The position numbers were made by a program, and so were the translations under genes. Below, one piece after another: positions 55,130 through 64,000 of a DNA stretch of 64,000 nucleotides. The notes beneath the pieces are model-generated. The model did no database searches. It saw nothing but the letters and a program-made list of their open reading frames with translations, and was not told the origin of the DNA. Within the stretch, counting starts at the first letter, position 1. Every line of letters starts with the position of its first letter. The stretch comes from Aphanomyces cochlioides. Lineage: Eukaryota; Oomycota; Saprolegniomycetes; Saprolegniales; Verrucalvaceae. The stretch is from positions 1,178,001-1,242,000 of the forward strand of contig JAHQRK010000010.1 in assembly GCA_019828595.1 (NCBI GenBank). The letters run 5' to 3'.

Positions 55130-55337
55130 TCCTTACTCCAGACCTCAATCCCAAAGTATCATACATCCAACTCATCACGCCATTTCCACTCCGATACCAA
55201 TAAAATAGCAATTTGAGGCCAAATTCAATAATTGAGGTCAAAATATGAACTTGTTTATCTCAAAGAGTTTTGCACCAAATCCATGGTTGGAATGTACTCA
55301 CTGGAGGCTCCTAAACAACTCGGGCCAGTGCCTTTTT

Positions 55338-55758
55338 GGCCCTGGTCCGAGTTTTTTGTTCTTATTGTAATTCTGTGATTGGAGACTGGATTTTTTTTCC
55401 TTCGTGGACCAGCAAAGTTCTCATTTTCATTCTCTCAAGTCATGATGCCATACAAGGTGGCCTTGAAACCAAGAAAAGTAGGGTTAAAATGCTATTCTTA
55501 TTGCTGTTCTTATCATAACTGTTGTGTCGCCACGGCGCCACTTAACTCACAGTAACGAGCATACAACAGCTCTTGCCGTTTCGTCTATCGTTTTCCGCAG
55601 GTACATTTGCAACCATATGAATGGGAGGGCACAACATGAGAATGAGCTACTTGGTCATTCTGGCTTGAGAATCGATTCTTAGGGTTAGGTCTATTTTCAG
55701 CCAATGAGAAATCGATATTTCAGAATGAGAATGGGAATTTGCAACTCGGACCAGGGCC
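55338..55758. mobile_element. MITE-like element with perfect 16-bp TIRs
   Basis: GGCCCTGGTCCGAGTT at 55338-55353 is repeated as its exact reverse complement at 55743-55758. The 421-bp interior has no coding capacity. A further imperfect inverted copy (AACTCGGGCCAGTGCC) lies just outside the left end, forming a hairpin. No clear target duplication was seen. Confidence 0.55.
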
Positions 55759-56711
55759 ATTTTACGAATTGGAGGTTTTACCTCTATTTTGAATATGCCA
55801 TAAATCGTTGATCCCAATTAAGCTGAAAATGGCATCTATACTACTAATAATAGCAATACATGGCCCCTTCTGGCGATCTGATTGGCCAAATGGGCACTGA
55901 CATGCTGCCGAGACAGCTGCTTTATCCACCACCTCACCCTTGAACAAGCTGGATTCCAAGGAGGAAGGGGAATGAATGTATTGTAATACTCCCATATAAC
56001 GTACAGGGCTTAGTTATAAATTATGAAAGGTATAAATATTGCCGAGTCAATTTGCTCCCCCAAAATGCTCGACAATATAACATTGTACAGTATATACGTT
56101 TTTAGTGGGTTCGTTATAGGGGGGTATTGTCTTTTTCACCCAAATTTGTATTTTTTTACCAAAACGAATTCTATTCCAAGTCGATTCGATCATACTGAAG
56201 TCAAGTATAAATGGAAAGTATGGCAAACGTCCCAAATTAATTACACGTGTGTCTGGGTGTGTTTTGCGTGAATTAGGTAAATACTCGATTCTGATTGGCT
56301 GAGCGATTTGCAGATCGATTTGAAAAATCGATACATTTCGGACCCCCCTCACAATTTCGAATGAAATTGACAATATTACTGTACAGTGCTCCCTCAATTT
56401 TTGCACCTGTCCAAAATATAAATAATGTCAGGTTATATTCGATCCAAAAGAAAAAATATTAGAGTTATTGTCGATTTGCTCGATATTTGCCAATTTGGAG
56501 TGATTCCTCGAATTGATCCCAAGAATATGAGAGCTTTTGATTGGCTAATTTTATTCACCATGCAGATGCCGAAAACCATTAAAGCATTTTGATTGGTCAA
56601 AATTCTGAAAATCTGTATATTGACCAATGGGATCGATTTAGGATCGGTTCTGCCCTTCGCGATTCTTCAAACCGATCCGGGAAATTCGTATCAAATCGAT
56701 AAGTGCTAAAT

Positions 56712-57355
56712 GTCTCTATTAGAGTCATTTAGCAATTCTGTAATTTGACCAAATTGCGGATTTCGTCTTCGTTCGGTTTGGAAATGCAAACTTGAAAGCG
56801 CAATTTGGGACTCGACGTTTAGCAACTCAGGAATATCATTTTCCGCTTTTGCAAGCATTACTACTGGGCTGCACTGCATTGATTGGACTCTGAATAAAGA
56901 CGAATTCTGTAGTGCTGAAGGATAGACTCATTGCCGTGCGTCTGACTCATCGTGCGCATGGTCGGGCGTTGCATTTCTAACGTCTGCAAGCTACGTTGAA
57001 TTTCCCTTAGTTTTTAAGCTTTTCAAATGGCTTAACACTAGTAACTTCATGAAGCAGTAAGATGTCGTCGTTTTCACTCCAAGCAATATTCTCTACAGGC
57101 AATGCATGCCGGCTGCAGTTGGGACAATGAGTAACACAGAATAAGCGCTGGCTTTACATAACTCCTCAAGATTGATTGGTCTTGCATCAGCAGTGGCTCA
57201 GAAGTACCACAGGACGATTCGAGGCTCCCGAAACGTTTATTTCAAGCAAATTCCGACCGGAATTTGAGCTAGTCGAATTTTGAAGTAGTCGTCTGCTCGA
57301 AGTATTCATTCCGGAAATTGAAATTTCGGAATTGCTAAAAGTCTCTAATAGAGAG
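56712..57355. mobile_element. Foldback/MITE candidate with CTCTATTAGAG ends
   Basis: GTCTCTATTAGAG followed by TTAGCAATTC at the left is mirrored at 57327-57355 with a few mismatches over about 27 bp. The interior has no recognisable gene. Confidence 0.4.
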
Positions 57356-58767
57356 GTTGCGAAAATTGACTTTTTCTTGTAAATTCCTCCAATTTTTTTA
57401 CAAGAATTTTTCTTGTTGCAAGCGTTTGCGAAAAGTAGAAATTTCTTCAAGCTGTAGTCACTCCTGATCCTCACAATCAGAGAGTGTACTACGAACGTTG
57501 TTGAGTGACTCCAGTGAAAACATGTGTGTTTATTTGGTTTTCCACTTCACACTGTGGCAAGTTGAGAAGCACACCTTGATGAATCATGCCAGTGCTGTGT
57601 CAGTCTGTCTGGTACTTATTTCCTATTGGTCGATGCAGTTTCCTGGATGCTGATTGGCTGATTCTTCAAGAAAATATTTTTGCTTGTAGTTCTCATTTAC
57701 AGGCATTTTTGATCCACCATTTGCGACATTTTTTCTTGTAAAGTTCTTACAAGAAAAATTTGTCATTCATCAACTTTTACAGTGCTCGACATATTGAAAT
57801 TAAGGGGGTTAGAGTGCAAAGATCACTGTTTTTTCCAATAAAGTGATATTTTTTCTCTGTATTTATACTTGCAATTTGTATTGTACGATTTGAATTTACC
57901 TCTCAATGGAAATCACAGAGCAGTTTGCACTGTGGATTCATTGTCCAATCAAATGATAATAAAATAGAGAAACCCGCCCAATGATTTATCCCAGCGCTAC
58001 ACAAAGGAAAACGTAGTTGAAAGCTAATCTAAACTCCCTTACCAGGCACTCATAACTAAGAAACAGGGTTCAGTGTGACAGAGGCAGGCTAGAATCGCAG
58101 TACACGCAAATTAGTTCTCACATCATTCGAAACTCACGTTCAACTGCATAACAGGTTGAATGAAAAACCACACACATGTAAACTCGTTGCATGTCGAGGG
58201 ACGATATGTAGTCTACAACTCAACATGCTGATTGCTAGCCATATAGAAAGTTGTCTACTTTCAGCATATTAACTGACACAATACATGTAGAAGAGTTGGT
58301 GCTGGTCATGTAACTTGTATTAGTTTAGCAACGCAATCTCGAATAAAGGACTGATACTAAGGAATCAACAATCATCTTGTCTCCTTAAATGTGTGATTTA
58401 TGATCTCTACGGGATTTTAAACACTTCGGAGTATCACGAGGCCGTATGTGATGGCATAGCTTTATCGCCCTAGCGTCCATCCCCTCAGAAATACTGTAAT
58501 CGCTCCGTTGTTGGTTAACAGTAAACTCAGAGAAATAGGAGTAAATTCATCGTAATTTATTTGGTCAGTTGTCATCATTATTGCTAGCCCAGGCGTGCAA
58601 GAATTCGTTGTAGCTCGACAAGCATGAGCGTGAGATGAGGGAGCTCTGACAACTCGCACGACATTGATGTACGCCTCCATATATATAGCCAATTGAAACT
58701 ACTATAAATTTGGATTGGACAAAATAGAAATGCCAGTGCAATCCACACTGTAAATTCTGATGACAAT

Positions 58768-59343
58768 ACAATTTTCGCAACCTCTCTATTAATAGAGAGA
58801 TTTCGCAAAATGGTCTAGTCACGAAAAATCTCACGAAAAATATAATGTTTTACAGGATATTGTTAAAAGTGATATTTCATGACTTTTTAGTTGTGATTTT
58901 CTCACGAAAGTCCTCGTTTTCATGACCATGAAAACTCAAGAGAAAACCTCTAGAAATGGAATATCTCAAAATATGATAAGGATATTTATTATTCCATGCA
59001 ATGCACCTGACACAATCTATTTTCATACGTGATGCTGCATGAATGGATATGCAAGAAAATAATGCTTCTACAAAGCCGCAAATCGCTGAACAAGTATTTA
59101 TTCACACTGGTATGTCGAGTGATCGGTCTTAAGAGGAAGTTCATGTCTTTCACCTTCAATTTCCAACGAGATGTGGTCAATGAGTTGCTCCACCATTCCT
59201 TATCCACTCTATCCTATGATATTTTTCGTGATTGAATTATTGCGAAACGCGCTCAAAAATTATCATGAAAAATCTCATCAGAAACTTTGTCATGATATTT
59301 TTCGTGAGAATGGCAATTTGCGAAATCTCTATAATATCTCTAC
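58768..59343. mobile_element. Foldback/MITE candidate with TTTCGCAAA ends
   Basis: The left end is itself a near-perfect hairpin (TTTTCGCAACCTCTCTATTA and its complement). Inverted matches to it and to the adjacent TCACGAAAAATC-type sequence occur near 59220-59343. No coding content. Confidence 0.4.
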
Positions 59344-60086
59344 GAATATTACAATAATTGTCAAAATGTATATGTTCAAATACGTTAATTTATATCAGTT
59401 TATTGATTTATATGGTGTTCAAAAGTTGAGGGAACACTATAGAAGCGTGTAAGTCATATTGCCACACCTGCTTAGAACAGACCAAGGTGTGATCATCTTC
59501 TGCAACGCGAGGCAGGACAGCAGCGCGTCGGTCACGAATGTCGTCTACCGTATTTCGGGTTGATTTATACCTAGTATTTTTATTGTTTCTCGATCCCACT
59601 CATAGAAAGTTGAAGTTCATGGTATACAATTTTTCATATATTTTTACTCATGAATTGTTTGAAAGAAATTCGGTTTTCGGAAAGATTTGTACCTAGTGTG
59701 ATCCGATTGGACAATAAAGTGCCAATGATCGAAGGACGGCACAGAGAGATCGATCGATGGTTCTCATAGCTGTCGACGTCGTTGGTTGCGATTCTGGAGA
59801 TGGAAGTCGGAGCTGCGCAGCTCACACGGCTTACACATTCATGGAGTTGCCATATTCCTGTATGACTCTCAACTTCTCGGCCACCGATATAGTTGCTCGA
59901 CGGGGCATCAAGCCGAGGAGGTCAAGATTGCAGTCAGTGTCTCCAGCCGCACATTCATAAATTCTTAAAATTTTAACCAATCGAATGGAAAGAAATGGAA
60001 TCGATGTGAAAGTACCACTTTACACTTTTGGGATTGATTTGTACCTATCTATTACTTAAAGCTCTAACGCAACACGTAAGTACGGG

Positions 60087-60205
60087 AGTAATTTTTACAT
60101 ACAAACGTCAAGTCAAAAAATGAGAAATTTTTCTATACAAATTCCAAGTACAAGAATGAGTAATTTTTACATACAAACGCCAAGTAAAAAAAAGAGTAAT
60201 TTGAG
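60087..60205. repeat. Short tandem repeat, period about 36 bp
   Basis: Three imperfect units built on TAATTTTTACATACAAACG and CCAAGTA with A-runs. The last unit merges into the 117-bp direct repeat that follows. Confidence 0.65.
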
Positions 60206-60294
60206 ACAAGTTCGTTCATAATAGTCAGCACTTTCAACAAACATCAACTAATTTGACCACTCAAGGTTGTATTGCCCGATATCCATGGCAAATA
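60178..60294. repeat. 117-bp direct repeat R1, left copy
   Basis: Nearly identical to 60947-61063; the two flank the 653-bp segment S. Confidence 0.85.
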
Positions 60295-60947
60295 CAATTG
60301 CATCGTACCGATGAATTGGACGATAAATCTTCGAGATTGGCTAACCCCAAACTACGCACCTTATACTTAGATTCAACGTTACAGTATTACAAGATGAAGA
60401 AGTAGGTGGTTGTCAACCAACGATGACCTCGATCTACTAATCGATCGCACAGATTGTGCAATCTGAACTTGGGTATATTCTGCTTAGATTCAACCTCAGC
60501 ATTAAAATGGGAGAAGCATATCGAACAGCGGCAAGCTATAAAATTATCAAAGAGTCTGCTTCTTGGAAACAGTCTTTTTGCCGTTCACATCGTGCGCAAA
60601 GTTGCCGCAACGGGAAAGATCTCTATACCAGCAGTACAACCAGCTGCTGAAACTTCGGCATCTAAATTGACCTTCTTGACCGTGCTCCTAGAACCTCCAC
60701 CCACCACATGCCACGTTCACATTGGACACAACCGCAGATTACCATCTAAGGTTCGCCTTTCTCCATCTAGATATACTATGTCTCCGACATGTTGGTAGTC
60801 GCCTTGAGCATCATCTAAGCGCATGGTCATCATTGTCTTGCCGTCAAATGCGCCGTGAATAGGACTGGGTACCTCGAGCGTCTGTATTATCACTGATAAG
60901 TCGTTCGTGTTATCTGTGCAAGTACTGGCATTTTTGCACAACAAAAC
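60295..60947. repeat. Segment S, copy 1 (653 bp)
   Basis: Duplicated at 62062-62742 with very few changes. A plus-strand 114-codon frame (60454-60798) is identical in both copies. On the minus strand it carries most of a 99-codon frame. No TIR or poly(A) suggests a transposon class. Confidence 0.85.
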
Positions 60948-61016
60948 GCCAAGTAAAAAAAAGAGCAATTTGAGACAAGTTCGTTCATAATAGTCAGCAC
61001 TTCCAACCAACATCAA
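60717..61016 (-). CDS. Hypothetical small secreted-type protein
   Basis: 99-codon frame starting in R1' and ending in segment S. The N-terminus has a hydrophobic stretch (LKLLFFLLGVLLC) that looks like a signal peptide, followed by a polar region with two Cys (CKNASTCTDN) and GDIVYLDGERRTLDGN. It is not recognisable. The second S copy lacks the R1 start and has a 28-bp internal duplication, so it cannot make the same protein. This may be a truncated gene, an exon, or a chance frame. Confidence 0.3.
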   Translation of the reverse strand: MMLVGSADYYERTCLKLLFFLLGVLLCKNASTCTDNTNDLSVIIQTLEVPSPIHGAFDGKTMMTMRLDDAQGDYQHVGDIVYLDGERRTLDGNLRLCPM

Positions 61017-61063
61017 CTAATTTGACCACTCAAGGTTGTATTGCCCGATATCCTTGGCAAATA
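60947..61063. repeat. 117-bp direct repeat R1, right copy
   Basis: Counterpart of 60178-60294; on the minus strand it encodes the start and hydrophobic core of the 99-codon frame. Confidence 0.85.
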
Positions 61064-62061
61064 TCCATTTGGTGTGATGTTGTCAATTATTTGGTGTGTT
61101 GCTCAACACTTGGTGTCATGTTTTGTCACGATGTAACCCATGTTGCTGGACGTGCCAGTTGTCGATAATATTAATAATCAAACAATTCCATATACAAAAT
61201 GAAAATATTGTCCTACTATTTAAAATAATACCTGCCAAAGATGAGATGGATGGCAGTTGGGTTTTTCTGGGACGATGCAAGGTGAGATGCATGTCTTAGG
61301 ATAGCTTCACTCGGGCAGAAAAGGCCGCTGAATAAGTGGTCAACACACTGTGCAGTAGGGTGACGAGCCCTTTCTGCCACTTTAAGCCATACTCTGGCCA
61401 GAGGCTTGGACTTCGAAAGGCGAATTCCGACGCGATATGCGAATGTTACGAAGTAGGGCCTTTTTGGCTCGAAATACCGGACATTTTCATAGAGCAGCCA
61501 GGGACAGCTAAAACGTGTGTTTTTACTGTATTTTCATATTGACTTTGGACGAGTAAATCCTCTCCCCATAGTTCAACTTTTTACAGTAAGGGGACAATGT
61601 GTAACGTTGGTTACCACTATTGCAACTGATGGTGCTACTTTTTTTGATGGAGTACCACTGTTGATAGTGAGCCTACAGCGAGTATCATGAATCACTTAAG
61701 GGGTGTTGCATGAATACTTAGCAGGTGTATTACCCAGTATCAAAGTTTCAACTCATTGGATGTACGAGTTCAATAAGCGATATTAAACAATGTGATGTTT
61801 AATAAATACCGCGAATTCTGTACGATTTATGAAAGAAATGAGTAGTATTTTCTGGCAAACCACATTATGTTAAGCTTAAGTGGCGGGACACATATCCACA
61901 GTATTTTTACGATCCAATCACAGAAAAACATTGTGTATCAAGAAGCATTAGAATAGTCAGGACTCCATAAAACTTCATCCATAACTAACAAACATTATCA
62001 TGTTCTTACAAATATATACACTGTGTTGTTGTGGAATTGCCGTGACTTCCTGGATCAAGTC
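61064..62061. other. Spacer without recognisable features
   Basis: AT-rich DNA between segment S copies; short frames only, no motif, tRNA or clear repeat seen. Confidence 0.5.
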
Positions 62062-62742
62062 CAATTGCATCGTACCGATGAATTGGACGATAAATCCTCG
62101 AGATTGGCTAACCCCAAACTACGCACCTTATACTTAGATTCAACGTTACAGTATTACAAGATGAAGAAGTAGGTGGTTGTCAACCAACGATGACCTCGAT
62201 CTACTAATCGATCGCACAGATTGTGCAATCTGAACTTGGGTATATTCTGCTTAGATTCAACCTCAGCATTAAAATGGGAGAAGCATATCGAACAGCGGCA
62301 AGCTATAAAATTATCAAAGAGTCTGCTTCTTGGAAACAGTCTTTTTGCCGTTCACATCGTGCGCAAAGTTGCCGCAACGGGAAAGATCTCTATACCAGCA
62401 GTACAACCAGCTGCTGAAACTTCGGCATCTAAATTGACCTTCTTGACCGTGCTCCTAGAACCTCCACCCACCACATGCCACGTTCACATTGGACACAACC
62501 GTAGATTACCATCTAAGGTTCGCCTTTCTCCATCTAGATATACTATGTCTCCGACATGTTGGTAGTCGCCTTGAGCATCATCTAAGCGCATAGTCGCCTT
62601 GAGCATCATCTAAGCGCATGGTCATCATTGTCTTGCCGTCAAATGCGCCGTGAATAGGACTGGGTACCTCGAGCGTCTGTATTATCACTGATAAGTCGTT
62701 CGTGTTATCTGTGCAAGTACTGGCATTTTTGCACAACAAAAC
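62062..62742. repeat. Segment S, copy 2 (681 bp)
   Basis: Same as copy 1 plus exactly 28 bp from a tandem duplication of TAGTCGCCTTGAGCATC-type sequence (around 62562-62617). Not flanked by R1. Confidence 0.85.
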
Positions 62743-62755
62743 AGGGAAACTATTG

Positions 62756-62993
62756 AGGCCAATTCGAAGTAAAATAAGAAAGAAGTGAATAAGGAGTGCG
62801 AAGTAAATGCCGTCTCCTTAGTTTCGAAATAATATGATCTCTGATTGGATAATTTATTTATCTTTCGGTACGAGTCGACGGTTTTTTGGTCAGGACATGA
62901 TTTATCTCCTGACGAAAAAAAAATATTCGTCAGTCAACAGTAGCCAATCAGAATGCTCGGCGTTAACTTATTTTTTTACTTCGAACTGGGCCT
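62756..62993. mobile_element. Short MITE-like element
   Basis: The ends AGGCCAATTCGAAGTAAAA and, inverted, AGGCCCAGTTCGAAGTAAAA differ by a substitution and a 1-nt gap. The interior is 238 bp overall and contains a hairpin around GGTCAGGA/TCCTGACG. Noncoding. Confidence 0.5.
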
Positions 62994-63200
62994 GAATCAA
63001 ATTCAAAATTCATAGTATGGCTTCATACGTTTCATGTGTGTGAGCAAATCTTTGTTATTTCCAAAGCAAAATGCTCCACCCAGGGGCGTAGCCCTGGCCT
63101 CACCCTAGTCGATCATTAAAATTGCTAGGTATAAATCAACCAGAAATACGGTACTCGGAAATCTTCCAGTGATAGTGGTTGTTTTATCCGTTTTCCACAA

Positions 63201-63362
63201 CACAGTTGTCAGACGCAGTGTATTTATTTGGCTCGAGATCTGGTGCGCAAGCCACCCGTTTTGCTTTTGGACGAAGCAACATCGGCACTCGATGCTGAGA
63301 CAGAAGCATCGATTATTGACAACTTGCAGAGGTTGGCCAAGCATCTCAACATGATTGTGTGA
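63201..63362 (+). pseudogene. ABC-transporter ATPase fragment
   Basis: One frame reads [11 protein letters not shown], then the Walker B and D-loop sequence [16 protein letters not shown], then [18 protein letters not shown] and a stop. The upstream LSGGQ signature is garbled and no Walker A lies nearby, so only a decayed piece of a nucleotide-binding domain (B/MDR-like by the SALD motif) remains. It could alternatively be one exon of an interrupted gene, but no splice signals were evident. Confidence 0.7.
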
Positions 63363-63399
63363 GTGAAGCAAGCGGACTCCCCTAGTACTATTAATAGTA

Positions 63400-64000
63400 C
63401 TCCCTCCGTTCGGAAATATAAGAGTCGATTCACGCCCCTCACCAGGAAACCTCGGTGAATCCGAATTTCGTTGTTTTAATTGGCTAAAATTATAGAAAAT
63501 AATCCAATCAATCTTTAGCACTTTGTTTCGTTGCAAACTTCGAAGTGGAAGCAGTCATTTGACATTTGAAATGGTTGGCAATGGGATTCGTAAGCGTCGA
63601 GTATTGAGCGACAAAGAAAGAAACGAGGTTGTCCGCCTTCTGTTGCATCATGCCACGGGCAATAAGCTGCCTAAGAACACGTTCAAGAATGTAGCTGCTG
63701 TTTATGGATGCGGCTTCAACGTCATAAAGAAGATTTGGTACAAACTCCGCCCACACCCAAGCGCGCAAGTCGACCATGCCGTCAGTGTAGATATGAAAAA
63801 GAAGAAGGCGTGTGGGCGAAAGGCCAAGTTCACACCAGAAACATTTGCTGAACGTCTTAAGAAGATTAAATTGAGAGATCGTGGTACATTTCGCGATCTT
63901 GCATTTCAATTTGGTATGATAGCAATGAAAATCAACCTTACAAGCTTCCTTCTAGACGTTTCAATATCAACTTTACACTCGTATTTGAAAAAAGGAATGA
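63400..64000 (+). mobile_element. Mariner-like element, 5' part
   Basis: Starts CTCCCTCCGTTCGGAAATAT after a TA at 63398-63399, the same start as plant Stowaway MITEs and plant mariner-like elements (CTCCCTCCGT). The transposase gene follows 171 bp later in the same orientation. The 3' end is outside the window. The element sits at the centre-right of an 18-bp palindrome, AGTACTATTAATAGTACT (63384-63401). Confidence 0.75.
63571..64000 (+). CDS. Mariner-like transposase, N-terminal part, with probable 42-nt intron
   Basis: ATG at 63571; open to the window end. The N-terminal helix-turn-helix region reads RRVLSDKERNEVVRLLL, GNKLPKNTFKNVAAVYG and IKKIWYKL, resembling the first HTH of plant/oomycete-type mariner transposases. 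A basic KKKKACGRKAKF linker and a second HTH (FAERLKKIKLRDRGTFRDLAF) follow. That HTH is interrupted at 63914-63955 by a 42-nt stretch starting GTATG and ending CTTCTAG. Removing it gives FQFDVSISTLHSYLKKG, the expected HTH continuation. Being 3n and stop-free, the stretch leaves the frame open either way. The catalytic DDD/DDE domain lies outside the window. Confidence 0.8.
   Translation, partial: MVGNGIRKRRVLSDKERNEVVRLLLHHATGNKLPKNTFKNVAAVYGCGFNVIKKIWYKLRPHPSAQVDHAVSVDMKKKKACGRKAKFTPETFAERLKKIKLRDRGTFRDLAFQFGMIAMKINLTSFLLDVSISTLHSYLKKGM

Larger units (their letters stand above)
54200..55198. repeat. 2.0-kb tRNA array unit, copy 4, truncated
   Basis: Matches the first half of the other units including tRNA-Val, then breaks off after CACTCCGATACCA into unrelated AT-rich DNA. 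This marks the right edge of the array; no tRNA-Thr remains. An extra A in an A-run near 54330 splits the minus-strand short ORF present in copies 1-3. Confidence 0.88.
56384..59439. mobile_element. Decayed Tc1/mariner-like element bounded by CAGTG-type TIRs
   Basis: Left end CAGTGCTCCCTCAATTTTTG preceded by TA. The right end, read in reverse complement, is TAGTGTTCCCTCAACTTTTG, also next to TA. Such CAGTG ends with TA duplication are usual for Tc1-like transposons. No transposase is recognisable in the 3.06-kb interior, which contains two smaller inverted-repeat structures and otherwise nothing I can assign. Confidence 0.45.

Noticed and set aside
58021..58400. Possible host gene between the AT-rich repeats
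   Set aside because: No frame of useful length, no motif and no splice pattern could be seen.

Overview
The window is repeat-dominated nuclear DNA of a eukaryote. It holds APE-type non-LTR retrotransposons (LINEs), Pol III tRNA genes with internal promoters, TIR-bounded DNA transposons, and a mariner-type transposase with a probable 42-nt intron. Reading frames fit the standard code. The lineage cannot be fixed from the sequence; a protist or alga, perhaps stramenopile-like, is my guess from the transposon types.

Region 1 (1-5954, minus strand) is a LINE called gamma here: intact ORF1, frameshifted ORF2, 3' end beyond the window. It abuts, and probably interrupts, a second LINE, beta1 (5955-11168).

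Region 2 (5955-55198) is an array. A 2.0-kb unit carrying tRNA-Val(CAC) and tRNA-Thr(CGT), both on the minus strand, occurs three times in full and once in part. Where one tRNA-Thr gene should meet the next unit, LINEs of two related families are inserted: alpha (alpha1 13187-21774, alpha2 33077-41664, alpha3 52974-54182) and beta (beta1 5955-11168, beta2 23793-33059, beta3 43682-52956). Every insertion with its 3' end visible is followed by the same 17 bp, CACTGAGCTATAGGGGC. Read on the minus strand, this is exactly nucleotides 1-17 of the tRNA-Thr gene. The elements therefore integrate at the 5' end of tRNA-Thr, duplicate its first 17 nt and leave the full tRNA gene intact. In two places a beta and an alpha element are stacked with only this 17-mer between them. 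Alpha2 and beta3 have both ORFs intact.

Alpha and beta share a head sequence, a very short 5' leader, an ORF1/ORF2 junction that looks like a +1 frameshift on the ORF1 stop codon, an ORF2 with APE endonuclease, reverse transcriptase and a C-terminal CCHC motif, a long 3' UTR and a roughly 148-nt 3' terminus folding into four small hairpins. This tRNA-targeting pair of LINE families is the main discovery candidate.

Region 3 (55199-64000) is AT-rich DNA outside the array with no convincing host gene. It has several MITE-like or Tc1/mariner-like inverted-repeat elements, a duplicated 653-bp segment linked to a small signal-peptide-like ORF, a decayed ABC-transporter fragment, and the start of a mariner-like element whose end resembles plant Stowaway/mariner termini.
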